From contig JAFTXD010000072.1 in NCBI GenBank assembly GCA_017461775.1, positions 1 to 64,000 on the forward strand: a DNA stretch of 64,000 nt. The letters run 5' to 3'. The stretch is from Lachnospiraceae bacterium (GTDB lineage: Bacteria > Bacillota > Clostridia > Lachnospirales > Lachnospiraceae). Of this stretch, positions 36,366-44,732 are shown piece by piece. How positions within the stretch are numbered: the first letter of the stretch is position 1; each line of letters starts with the position of its first letter. Position numbers and translations under genes: made by a program. The notes under the pieces were generated by a model. It was given only the letters and a program-made list of their open reading frames with translations, was not told the DNA's origin and ran no database searches.

Positions 36366-37628
36366 TTAATCAATTACATTTTTCACCCCGATAATGGGCT
36401 CAAATTCAATACCGCTGGTGGTAATTCCCTTCCTTTTATTGGCGGCATGCACAATCTGTCCATCCCCCATATAAAAAGCCACATGGGTACAGCTCTTTCC
36501 ACCATTGGAGCTGTAGCACACAATATCACCGGGTTGTATCTGACTGATATCAATACTTCTTCCCGCATTTTTGTACTGCCCCGAGGGCGTACGGCTAACA
36601 GAGTAACCAAACTCTTTCAGTATCAGACTGGTAAAACCGGAACAGTCCGTGCCATTCGTCAAACTGTTACCACCGTTTACATATTTATTGCCCACAAACT
36701 GTAGGGCATAATTGATAATTTCCTTACGCAGTTCTTCATTAGAGGTATAAGTTACTGCCGGTGGCACCACCTGTATTATCTCCTCCGTTGTCTCTTCCTT
36801 CACAACCTTCTCCGCCGGTTTTCTTGCTTCACGTACCTTATCCAGAGCCTTCTGCGCCTTTTCCTCCTCCGGACTTACCGCGTAGCTGTAGGACTCCGTT
36901 ATCATCACATACTGTGCAGACAGATACCCTTCCGTTTCTTTCGTGTACTGCACCTTCAACCATTCACCGCAGTCCTCCAGCACCTTCACCGTTTCCTCAT
37001 TTTCCAGATAGCCAACCTTCTTTGCAGAGGTGGACTGTCCTACTCTTACATTGAGCTTTTTCACCTGCACATGGGCATACTTCACCACATAGGAGTCCAT
37101 CACCTCCGCGGCCTCCTGCCCATGAATGAAGTATTCTCCCTTCACATAGCCTTCCACCTCTCCGGAGATAATTTTAAACCAGTCGCCCTCTTCTCCGGCA
37201 ATTTCCTCAATCTGTGCCACGGCCCCGCCATACAGCTTGCCTACCACCTCACCTTCGGTGGAGGGCAGACTTCTCACATTTACATAATTCCTCACATCTG
37301 CAATGGCAAAGTCCACATACTCATACTCCGGCTCCTCCTCCGGAACGGGAGTACTCGTGATTATCGGTTCCGGTGTAACTACCCCATCCGGTGTGGGGGA
37401 AGGGGGTATTTCCGGCGTAGGTGTGGGTTCCGGTGTGGGTTCCGGCGTCAGTGTAGGATCCGGCGTAGATGTAGACACCGTTTCTTCTACGGAATCCACC
37501 ATATCCTCCGTCGCCATCTTCATTCCATACACCTGCACCGGCTGCTCCGAAGGTATATTGCCTATATATAATATTATGGTCAGTCCCACACATAAAATCG
37601 TCTGGACAATCCCTCTATAATTCTTCAT
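36366..37628 (-). CDS. NlpC/P60 cell-wall hydrolase with two SH3b domains
   Basis: 420 residues: N-terminal signal anchor, a Thr/Pro/Glu linker (TPEPTPEPTPTPEIPPSP-like) to about residue 95, two bacterial SH3 domains (about 100-165 and 175-240; NVRSLPSTEGEVVGKLYGG, LNVRVGQSTSAKKVGYL), a charged linker and the NlpC/P60 domain with catalytic Cys in GTDCSGF near 328 and His in CTHVAFYMGD near 381. It should cut the stem peptide of peptidoglycan. GGAAGGA precedes the ATG. First gene of the five-gene operon, behind a clear promoter. Confidence 0.93.
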   Translation of the reverse strand: MKNYRGIVQTILCVGLTIILYIGNIPSEQPVQVYGMKMATEDMVDSVEETVSTSTPDPTLTPEPTPEPTPTPEIPPSPTPDGVVTPEPIITSTPVPEEEPEYEYVDFAIADVRNYVNVRSLPSTEGEVVGKLYGGAVAQIEEIAGEEGDWFKIISGEVEGYVKGEYFIHGQEAAEVMDSYVVKYAHVQVKKLNVRVGQSTSAKKVGYLENEETVKVLEDCGEWLKVQYTKETEGYLSAQYVMITESYSYAVSPEEEKAQKALDKVREARKPAEKVVKEETTEEIIQVVPPAVTYTSNEELRKEIINYALQFVGNKYVNGGNSLTNGTDCSGFTSLILKEFGYSVSRTPSGQYKNAGRSIDISQIQPGDIVCYSSNGGKSCTHVAFYMGDGQIVHAANKRKGITTSGIEFEPIIGVKNVID

Positions 37629-37676
37629 CTTCTTCCTTCCTGCATAGTATATCCATTATGTACATTCTACGACTAG

Positions 37677-37705
37677 ATGTTAGTGCAAATCACGGCTTTC
37701 GTCAA
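37677..37705 (-). promoter_or_regulatory. Promoter of the surface-glycan operon
   Basis: -35 TTGACG (37700-37705), 17-base spacer, -10 TAACAT (37677-37682), about 48 bases before the NlpC/P60 start. A second TATACT near the ribosome site has no matching -35. Confidence 0.6.
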
Positions 37706-37724
37706 TGTTTTTCCCATAAAATTA

Positions 37725-37754
37725 GCTCCCCATCCGCTTACGCTGATGGGGAGT
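37725..37754 (-). terminator. Terminator after the LamG-GH51 gene
   Basis: CTCCCCATC and GATGGGGAG form a nine-base stem closed by a self-complementary CGCTTACGCTG loop. The downstream minus-strand tail TAATTTTA is only moderately T-rich. Confidence 0.75.
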
Positions 37755-37762
37755 ACCCAAAA

Positions 37763-40700
37763 TTACTTATTTAAAACAATGATAGATACAGAATTTGCAG
37801 GAAGCTCTACGGCAAATCCATTTTCCTTCAACAGAATTTCCTTGGAAACCGGTTGAATCAATTCTGCTTCTTTGGTGTTTACATTGGAGCAATGTACCAG
37901 CTCCTCATCTCCGGTCAGCAGTATCCACTTTGCATTTGTGCCCACGGTGAGATCTTCCACCTTTACATCCACCTTCTTTACAAAGCTCTCTGCATTTACC
38001 AGCTTCATGTAAACCTTATCTTCATCCGCAGTTACGCTGTGGTATACATCTCTGTTGTATGCCTCCAGCTTACACTCTAAAAGTCCCTTCTGCTCCTGAT
38101 TTCCAGCTTCCTGATAGTAGCAGATTACAGCATTTCCATCCGGTCCACCATAGTTTACACAAATATCATATTCCTTACCTGCTTCTACCTTTTCATCATA
38201 GCATGCACGCAGATTGCCGGCATAGACACTGGAGGAATAGTCTCCCATGGTATAGGCTTCCTTACCATCCTTGTAAACCTTAAGTCCGGTGCCGCGCTTT
38301 TCATCGCCCACGCAGTACTGTAGCAGATTCTTATCCTCCAGTCCTGCACCTACGGAGATGGTTGCATTCTCTTCTAACTTCTCCACAGTCACCTCAACCT
38401 TATAATCCTGCCATGCACAAGCTTCCACATAAAATCCGTTCATTTCTCCCTTGGCAAAAGCCTTCAGCTGGGTACAAGCTGTAGTAAAATCGTGGGAAAG
38501 CATTACTTCCCCAGAGGTATTGCTGGTAACAGTCAGTTTCTTCCAGTTTACCTTACCGGTAGCTGCTAAAAGAATCCCTCCATGAGGAACAAGTGCCTTT
38601 TTCTCTCCCTTTATATAGGTTGCAAAGCCGGTGGAAAGAAGCTTCTTTCCGATATATTTTGCAAAAAGCTGCTGCACATAATAGTTGGGAGTACGCCATA
38701 CGGTCTCGTTATCAAACCAGATAGCATCCGGTGTCCAGCGATAGGTTCCGTCAGAGACCACCTTATTAAACAGCGGCGCTGTAGCTGCCAGGCGAACCAC
38801 ATCAGAGTTCTTCTCAAATCCGGTCATAATCGCAGCCTCTGCCACTGCTCCTGCCAGAGTATTTTTGTCACTGGATGCGTACTCACCCACAAATACCTTG
38901 GAGGTACGGGTTTCATCCAATTTGCCGTTCTCATAGGCGCGATAATAGTAATTGTATCTGTCCACATTTTCCAGCAGATAATCGTTGGAACGATAATAAT
39001 GCTCATCTACGATGGTATCCAGATAGTGTGCATTCTTCTCATACCAGGTCACTTCCTCATCAAAGCTCTGCTCACCATCGGTAAAGCGCACGGTGGCACC
39101 ACCCTTCATATACCCAGCCAGGAACTTCCAGCCATTCTGGTATGCGTCATCATCTGCCTGCGCACCTGCGGTAGAAATAATATGAAGCTCATAGCCCGGA
39201 TACTTCTCTGCCATGTGACAATCGATGGCATACTTAAAGGCCTCAAAGTTTGCAAAGAACTCTGTCCCCCAGTTTTCATTACCCACGCCCAGATAATGGA
39301 GACCGAAGGGTGCCTCATGGCCCATTTCCTTACGAAGGGCTGCCCATTTATTATTCTCAAAATCGGTACTGATTGCAAAATCAATCAGGTCAGTAAAATT
39401 GTCAATGTATTTCTTCTGAAGCTTACCTCCTGCCGGGTTCGCATAGTCGGAACGAGCCTGACAAAGCACACCACAGGCCATAACCGGAAGGGGCTCTGCA
39501 TTTAAGTCCTCTGCCAGCTGGAAATATTCCATGTAGCCAAGTCCCATGGTCATCATATAACCCCAGACATTGAAGTTCTCCTTACGAACCTCCACGTTGC
39601 CTACGGATTCTTTCCAGTCATATACGTTCTCCCAGATATAGGAGCCTTCAGAAATACAGCCGCCCGGGAAACGAAGGAAGGTTGGATGCATATCCACCAG
39701 CATCTCCACCAAATCTCTGCGAAGGCGATAGTTACTATTCCCCGCAAAGTTTGCATGTGCTGTTGCAGAAAGACTTTCCTCTTCTGCTCCCCATACATCG
39801 GAAGGCATCATGGAAAGCATATCCACTGCCATTTCCCCCGCAAAGGTAATCTTAAGCTGCGCCATTTTACTTTTCGTAGCAACCATTGGCAGTGCGCTGT
39901 ACTTCTTCCACGGATGGTTTCCTTCCACGGATACTGTCACTTCATTACTCAAAGCCGCATCATTTTCATCCACCAGCACTACACGCACATCTCCGGCATT
40001 TTCTGCCTTCGCCCAAAAGGTGAAGTAATACTCCTTACCCGCCTTCACATTCATGGAAAGCTGATGGGTATTATCACAGAAGCCTCTATTGTATAATGTA
40101 ATTCCCGGCTGGGTCTGAATATAATATGCGTTGGTATCGCCGTCCTCCAGACCAAAGAACTCATTTAATCCACCCTGACTCTTTACAGCTACTTTATCCG
40201 TATCACCAAACCAGAAGCGAAGGGGATCATGATTTCTTCCGGTGGATTTACCATCCTCACCACTTCTAAAATCATAGGTATCATAAAAAAATGCTTCGAA
40301 GGAGCGATTCTGAATCATTTCTGCATAGATACCGCCGTCTGCCGCATTGTTAATATCCTCGTAGAAAAGCCCGTATAAGGTCTCACTGATATCAAGAACC
40401 TCCTGCTTACCATGGACAGTAATCTCATACGGTGCAATATCACTTGGAAGCACGGATACCTCAAAGCTCTTGCTGTCCATCAATTCTCCGCAGAAAAGCT
40501 GTGCAGTAATACATGCACCAACCGCGCTACCCGGTGGGGTCACCTTACCATCCGCAGCAATCACCTCCGGCTTATCACAGCTCCACTTTACAGAAACCTT
40601 ACCATTTACCAATGTCTCCGGAAGCTCTACATCTTCACGGATGATTTTCTTCGGTGTAGGAAGGTACTTATCCTTGGCAAGCTTCAATATCTGCTCGTCA

Positions 40701-41413
40701 GATAAGGAAGCACACATCAGCTGAATAATATCCTGCTCTGTAAGAGCACTTTCATATACTCTAAAGTCAGAGATTGCACCACAGAAATCCACATCTGCTG
40801 CAAACTGGGAATGCCCGATATAATTACAGCCATAGTTTGCCGGATTTTCAAAGGTGGCCAGCCACTCTCTCAGCTTCTTATAGGTTCCACTGGAGGTCTG
40901 GCTGATAAAACCATCTGCCACAAGCTCACCATTAATATATACTCTGGGACCGGCACTGCTGAGGGAACCGCCCTCCGTACCCGTTACCGTCATGGCAATA
41001 TGTGTCCACTCATTTACCGGAAGTGCTTTTCCGGCATCTGCCGCAAGGTCGGATTCCTTAAAGCACACACCACGCATGAATCTGGTCAAAAAGATATACG
41101 GTCCGGTCTGCCCCTTACCGAAGTCAAAAATACGTTCCCATACATTCTCTGCCTTAGCTCCACACACCCAGGCAGATACGGTAAGACCGGTATGGTCACT
41201 TACATTCTTTAAAAGCTCCTTCGGCAGCTCCATATAGGATGCACCAAACTTACCACCATCAAAGACAGCCGCTTTTCTTCCGCAGACCTCCTTCACTACA
41301 GGCTTTCTTTCACCCATAGCCACTGCATGATTCTCATTTCCGGAACTGTCCTTCCCCACATTCTCCTGATCCGCAAAGGAATACCAGGCAATCAATCTCT
41401 TATCGTCCATCAT
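37763..41413 (-). CDS. Multidomain GH51 arabinofuranosidase with N-terminal LamG domain
   Basis: 1216 residues, about twice a usual GH51. Residues 1-235 are a concanavalin/LamG fold (LIAWYSFADQENVGKDSSGNENHA, WTHIAMTVTG, RVYINGELVADG, ISDFRVYESAL). An Ig-like segment follows to about 330 (VSVKWSCDKPEVIAADGKV). The GH51 part begins at LYGLFYEDINNAADGGIYAEM, with acid/base Glu in GVGNENWG near 711 and nucleophile in FVGEYASS near 842. The C-terminal jelly roll is interrupted by an inserted 130-residue beta domain (about 1030-1160). No signal peptide precedes MMDDKRLIAWY, so it appears cytoplasmic. It should release arabinose from arabinan-type oligosaccharides. Own promoter and terminator. Confidence 0.92.
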   Translation of the reverse strand: MMDDKRLIAWYSFADQENVGKDSSGNENHAVAMGERKPVVKEVCGRKAAVFDGGKFGASYMELPKELLKNVSDHTGLTVSAWVCGAKAENVWERIFDFGKGQTGPYIFLTRFMRGVCFKESDLAADAGKALPVNEWTHIAMTVTGTEGGSLSSAGPRVYINGELVADGFISQTSSGTYKKLREWLATFENPANYGCNYIGHSQFAADVDFCGAISDFRVYESALTEQDIIQLMCASLSDEQILKLAKDKYLPTPKKIIREDVELPETLVNGKVSVKWSCDKPEVIAADGKVTPPGSAVGACITAQLFCGELMDSKSFEVSVLPSDIAPYEITVHGKQEVLDISETLYGLFYEDINNAADGGIYAEMIQNRSFEAFFYDTYDFRSGEDGKSTGRNHDPLRFWFGDTDKVAVKSQGGLNEFFGLEDGDTNAYYIQTQPGITLYNRGFCDNTHQLSMNVKAGKEYYFTFWAKAENAGDVRVVLVDENDAALSNEVTVSVEGNHPWKKYSALPMVATKSKMAQLKITFAGEMAVDMLSMMPSDVWGAEEESLSATAHANFAGNSNYRLRRDLVEMLVDMHPTFLRFPGGCISEGSYIWENVYDWKESVGNVEVRKENFNVWGYMMTMGLGYMEYFQLAEDLNAEPLPVMACGVLCQARSDYANPAGGKLQKKYIDNFTDLIDFAISTDFENNKWAALRKEMGHEAPFGLHYLGVGNENWGTEFFANFEAFKYAIDCHMAEKYPGYELHIISTAGAQADDDAYQNGWKFLAGYMKGGATVRFTDGEQSFDEEVTWYEKNAHYLDTIVDEHYYRSNDYLLENVDRYNYYYRAYENGKLDETRTSKVFVGEYASSDKNTLAGAVAEAAIMTGFEKNSDVVRLAATAPLFNKVVSDGTYRWTPDAIWFDNETVWRTPNYYVQQLFAKYIGKKLLSTGFATYIKGEKKALVPHGGILLAATGKVNWKKLTVTSNTSGEVMLSHDFTTACTQLKAFAKGEMNGFYVEACAWQDYKVEVTVEKLEENATISVGAGLEDKNLLQYCVGDEKRGTGLKVYKDGKEAYTMGDYSSSVYAGNLRACYDEKVEAGKEYDICVNYGGPDGNAVICYYQEAGNQEQKGLLECKLEAYNRDVYHSVTADEDKVYMKLVNAESFVKKVDVKVEDLTVGTNAKWILLTGDEELVHCSNVNTKEAELIQPVSKEILLKENGFAVELPANSVSIIVLNK

Positions 41414-41459
41414 CTGTACCCACTTATTCTTTCAAGATTATTTTAGTTTTTACTATATC

Positions 41460-41488
41460 ATTTTAATATTTACTTAAATCATAGTCAA
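41460..41488 (-). promoter_or_regulatory. Promoter of the LamG-GH51 gene
   Basis: -35 TTGACT (41483-41488), 17-base spacer, -10 TAAAAT (41460-41465), about 47 bases before the start codon. Confidence 0.75.
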
Positions 41489-41510
41489 TAGTTTCCAGAG
41501 AAATAATAGA

Positions 41511-41557
41511 AAAAAGATACAATATTTAAGAAAATCTGTAAAATATCGTATCTTTTT
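41511..41557 (-). terminator. Terminator of the MCP-PilZ gene
   Basis: On the minus strand AAAAAGATACGATATTT pairs with AAATATTGTATCTTTTT, one mismatch, with T run. It sits directly after the MCP stop. Confidence 0.88.
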
Positions 41558-41562
41558 CATGT

Positions 41563-43662
41563 TTACTTACCTAACTTAGATTCTACATACTGCTGAATCT
41601 CCAAATTGTCCTCCGGCATTCTACAACCGACAATATATGTACCATTATCATTGGAAGAACGAATAATAATTCCGGCAAGCTCTGCTCCATCCAGCAACTG
41701 GAACTCCGCAATCTTTAAACGAATGTGCTGTCCCACAGCCTGTGCAAATTCCGGTGCACTGCAGGCAAAAGCATAACCACCGGCACTGATATTCACCATT
41801 TTGCCCTTAAATGTTTTGTCCAAAGCTTTGACATATATCTCACAATCGTTTCTCATAGCAAGCCTGGGATGCTTTCTACGATTCAGTACCTTGGGATTGG
41901 TTTCAATGAAAAGATGATAGTGACCTTCACCGGTCTTATCCTTCTTGCTGATTACCACATCCTCCCAAATATACATGGAATTATTCACAACTACGCTTAC
42001 TTCATATTTCTTTTTCTTAGGATCACCCAGGAATGCATCCGTCTTTGCATCGGCATCAATGAGAATCTGTCCCTCTTCCACACCGGCTACATTGGTATGG
42101 AACTTCTCTTTACCGCCATTTTCCAACAGAAGCATGCTCATACCCGGGGTTAAATCTTCAATGCCCATGAAACCGCCGGCACCAAGCTCCTCCACCAGAT
42201 GACCCACAACAGCCTCAATATCTCCGATATTACGCGCGGTTTCCTCATACTTGCTCAGCATGGTTACTGTAGTGGTTTCAGAATCAATGACACTGTCCGT
42301 CATGACAGCCATAATATCCTGTACCTGCTTCATATTGTCCACCATGTTCTTATTGGAAGTTTCCACCTTCTTCATGGCAGCATCCACAACCTCGATTTCT
42401 CCGCCCAGCTGCTTGGAATCCTCCGCAATCATGCCTACGCTGTCATTGACACTCTGCATAGCCTCCAGCGTTTCTGAAATCAAGCCCAGGATAGTAGTGA
42501 TGGACTCTGTCATCTTATCCGAGGTTTCCTCCAGAAGATTTAACGCTTCCATAATACTACCGGAGGAATTCTGGGTACCCATACTTAAGTTTCTGATTTC
42601 ATCTGCAACTACCGCAAAGCCTTTGCCATGCTCGCCTGCTCTGGCCGCCTCAATAGAAGCGTTAAGCGCAAGAAGATTCGTCTTAGAGGAAATACTTTCG
42701 ATAGTACTGGTTTCATCCTTCACACGTTCAAACTGGTTGCGGAACTCTTTCAGGATAACTTCCACATTGGAAGATAAGGTAGCCATGGCATTGGTGGATT
42801 TTACCATGTTTTCCAGTTCCTTGGCACTACTTTCCGCATGAACTGCAGATTTATCACTGAGTTCCACAATATGCTCAATCAATCCGGCAACATTTCCGAC
42901 CTGATTGTTAATATCCTCGGTCATATCCATGGAGGAATCAATCTTCTGTCCCAAAATCTGACTCTTTCCGGCCAAATCCTCCATACTGCTTACAACGACA
43001 CCGGCACCTTCCTTATTCTCTTCAGCCAGCTCTCTGACAACAGTTACTCCATCTACTACAGAATTACTTGCAGTCTTTACCTTCTCTACAGTGGTTACCA
43101 CCTTATCCAGATTACTTTTCACAGAATTCAACAGTGCATTATCTGAATTTGTCATATGACTGATTGCAACGAAATATCCAATATAGCAGAACAAAATCAT
43201 ACCTAACTGAATCTCATAATTTGAGATATCAGAAGGAGTGTTCATACCACTCAAGTAATTACGTACAATAGAGAATATAAGTACTGCCATAGATGCAACC
43301 GCACAGCGCATAACCAATCCCCTATTCTTATAAATGATAAGAATACCTGCGATAGGAAGCACATAAGTAAAAGCCAATGTTCCCGGTGAAGTTGCCATGA
43401 TATATAAATAGAATAACCCATATCCTATACCAACAATATTCTGATAATGCTTACTATGCCATCCATTTACCTTTAAAACTATCAGGCCAATGATAAAGGG
43501 CACCCAGCAAATCAGTTCCATGATTATAAAATACTGTACGGTCTTTAATCCCTTAATGATCTCAATTGCATATGCAGCAGACAAAACAAGGGACACAACA
43601 AGCCACATAATCATAGCTTTCTTGTTCGCACTTTTGGCAAAATACTTCTCATTGTATTCCAT
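41563..43662 (-). CDS. Methyl-accepting chemotaxis protein fused to a YcgR/PilZ c-di-GMP domain
   Basis: 699 residues from ATG 43662 (GGAGG upstream; the longer frame adds an unlikely leader). Six hydrophobic helices occupy about 15-180 with no large outer loop, so any ligand is sensed in or at the membrane. A coiled-coil MCP signalling domain follows, with the tip [22 protein letters not shown] near 335-355. The last 210 residues are a PilZN-like part and a PilZ domain with RRKHPR near 596 and NISAGG near 624, the c-di-GMP binding pair. It should join chemoreceptor signalling to CheA with c-di-GMP level. Monocistronic. Confidence 0.93.
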   Translation of the reverse strand: MEYNEKYFAKSANKKAMIMWLVVSLVLSAAYAIEIIKGLKTVQYFIIMELICWVPFIIGLIVLKVNGWHSKHYQNIVGIGYGLFYLYIMATSPGTLAFTYVLPIAGILIIYKNRGLVMRCAVASMAVLIFSIVRNYLSGMNTPSDISNYEIQLGMILFCYIGYFVAISHMTNSDNALLNSVKSNLDKVVTTVEKVKTASNSVVDGVTVVRELAEENKEGAGVVVSSMEDLAGKSQILGQKIDSSMDMTEDINNQVGNVAGLIEHIVELSDKSAVHAESSAKELENMVKSTNAMATLSSNVEVILKEFRNQFERVKDETSTIESISSKTNLLALNASIEAARAGEHGKGFAVVADEIRNLSMGTQNSSGSIMEALNLLEETSDKMTESITTILGLISETLEAMQSVNDSVGMIAEDSKQLGGEIEVVDAAMKKVETSNKNMVDNMKQVQDIMAVMTDSVIDSETTTVTMLSKYEETARNIGDIEAVVGHLVEELGAGGFMGIEDLTPGMSMLLLENGGKEKFHTNVAGVEEGQILIDADAKTDAFLGDPKKKKYEVSVVVNNSMYIWEDVVISKKDKTGEGHYHLFIETNPKVLNRRKHPRLAMRNDCEIYVKALDKTFKGKMVNISAGGYAFACSAPEFAQAVGQHIRLKIAEFQLLDGAELAGIIIRSSNDNGTYIVGCRMPEDNLEIQQYVESKLGK

Positions 43663-43767
43663 TTTCGTAAACCTCCGCCTTCCAAATAATGGTACTATTT
43701 TACTACATTCTACCACGACTTTAGACAGATTTCATTATTTTTTTATTTTTATTTTAAAATTTTTGAA

Positions 43768-44211
43768 TTACAAAGTAAATCGATTCTCACTTCCACGTAG
43801 CCACAGCTCCACCCTTTTCATCAAAAGAGGCTGAATCAACGGATATGTCCATGTGTCCACCGGTTCCCCAGTCAAAATAATCCTCTCAATCTCACTATGC
43901 AACTCTTCCTCAAATGCGGTAATTTCTGCGAAGAAAAGCATACCAAAGGTCTCACTTTTCCCCTTAGGACCGTCCAGCACAGAATACACCGCCACCGGCT
44001 CAATATCATACTCCAAGGCTCCGGTCTCCTCATACAGCTCCCGACAAGCAGCCTCAAAAATAGTTTCTCCCTCTTCTCTGTGGCCTCCCGGGACTTCATA
44101 GGTATCTCTTTCACGATGCTTGCAAAACACCCACTTACCTTCCGCTCTCGCTACAATCACCGCAAATTCCAGCAGCTCATCTGCCACGCTTTCGTAAAAC
44201 CGTACTTCCAT
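43768..44211 (-). CDS. Nudix hydrolase
   Basis: 147 residues with a complete Nudix box: GGHREEGETIFEAACRELYEETGA (G-x5-E-x7-REL-x-EE-x-G, broken here only by position). It hydrolyses a nucleoside diphosphate linked to another group. Substrate is unassigned; candidates are oxidised nucleotides or sugar nucleotides. GGAGGGG precedes the ATG. It diverges from the small gene at 44387, and a LexA-like box lies between the two promoters. Confidence 0.92.
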   Translation of the reverse strand: MEVRFYESVADELLEFAVIVARAEGKWVFCKHRERDTYEVPGGHREEGETIFEAACRELYEETGALEYDIEPVAVYSVLDGPKGKSETFGMLFFAEITAFEEELHSEIERIILTGEPVDTWTYPLIQPLLMKRVELWLRGSENRFTL

Positions 44212-44251
44212 GTCCCCTCCATATAACTTATACTACAAATTTCTTATCACC

Positions 44252-44280
44252 ATTATATATCCAAAGAAACAACTATGCAA
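44252..44280 (-). promoter_or_regulatory. Nudix gene promoter
   Basis: -35 TTGCAT (44275-44280), 17-base spacer, -10 TATAAT (44252-44257). Confidence 0.8.
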
Positions 44281-44288
44281 GCGCTTTT

Positions 44289-44302
44289 AGAACATATGTT
44301 CT
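44289..44302. promoter_or_regulatory. LexA-like SOS box between divergent promoters
   Basis: AGAACATATGTTCT is a perfect 14-base palindrome whose core GAACATATGTTC matches the Gram-positive LexA/DinR consensus GAAC-N4-GTTC. It lies nine bases upstream of the Nudix -35 and 21 upstream of the other -35, not across either core promoter. Confidence 0.6.
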
Positions 44303-44323
44303 GTCTTTTTTCAAAACCTCCCA

Positions 44324-44352
44324 TTGTGCATCTTAAAATCCTGTATTATAAT
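44324..44352 (+). promoter_or_regulatory. Promoter of the 101-residue protein gene
   Basis: -35 TTGTGC (44324-44329), 17-base spacer, -10 TATAAT (44347-44352), followed by GGGAGG and ATG 44387. Confidence 0.8.
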
Positions 44353-44386
44353 TATGTTATATATCATTTACACGGGAGGACTCGCC

Positions 44387-44692
44387 ATGGTCGATTGGAA
44401 CGATATCAAAAAAGCATTTGAAAAGGATTATAAATCTCCGGAACAGCTTCAGTTGGAGACAGAGCAGCGTCTCATCACCACAATCGCCGCACACCTTTCT
44501 TCCCAAAAAGGACTCACCTCTCTTCAGGGCTACAAACCGGCAGAAATCACCGCCTTTTTGGAAAAGCCCATTGCAGAAGTCAAAAAGCTTCTTGGTGGAG
44601 AATGGGCTGCCATGGAGGACGATAAACTGGAAACCCTATTTTATACTCTTACCAAAAAGCTGAAAAAGGCTGACGGTTTGACACAGTGGTAA
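44387..44692 (+). CDS. Small hypothetical protein, 101 residues
   Basis: Unrecognised soluble protein of 101 residues starting MVDWNDIKKAFEKDY; GGGAGG lies about ten bases upstream. It is helical and charged, with AHLSSQKGLTSLQGYKPAEI, then PIAEVKKLLGGEW and KLETLFYTLTKKLKK. No metal or catalytic motif stands out. It has a good promoter, ribosome site and terminator, so it is real. It may share SOS control with the divergent Nudix gene through the box between them. Confidence 0.8.
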   Translation: MVDWNDIKKAFEKDYKSPEQLQLETEQRLITTIAAHLSSQKGLTSLQGYKPAEITAFLEKPIAEVKKLLGGEWAAMEDDKLETLFYTLTKKLKKADGLTQW

Positions 44693-44697
44693 TTATT

Positions 44698-44732
44698 AAG
44701 GGCATATCACCTCAATGTGATACGCCCTTTTT
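44698..44732. terminator. Bidirectional terminator
   Basis: GGGCATATCAC and GTGATACGCCC pair with one mismatch and are followed by TTTTTT on the plus strand. It separates two convergent genes. Confidence 0.88.

Noticed and set aside
38582..39505. 307-codon plus-strand frame
   Set aside because: It is entirely antisense to the LamG-GH51 gene, whose motifs are unambiguous; the antisense translation is cysteine- and isoleucine-rich with no recognisable domain.
44275..44288. TGCAAGCGCTTTTA as a CcpA cre site
   Set aside because: Two mismatches at defined positions and it overlaps the Nudix -35; the AAGCGCTT core alone is too short to claim.
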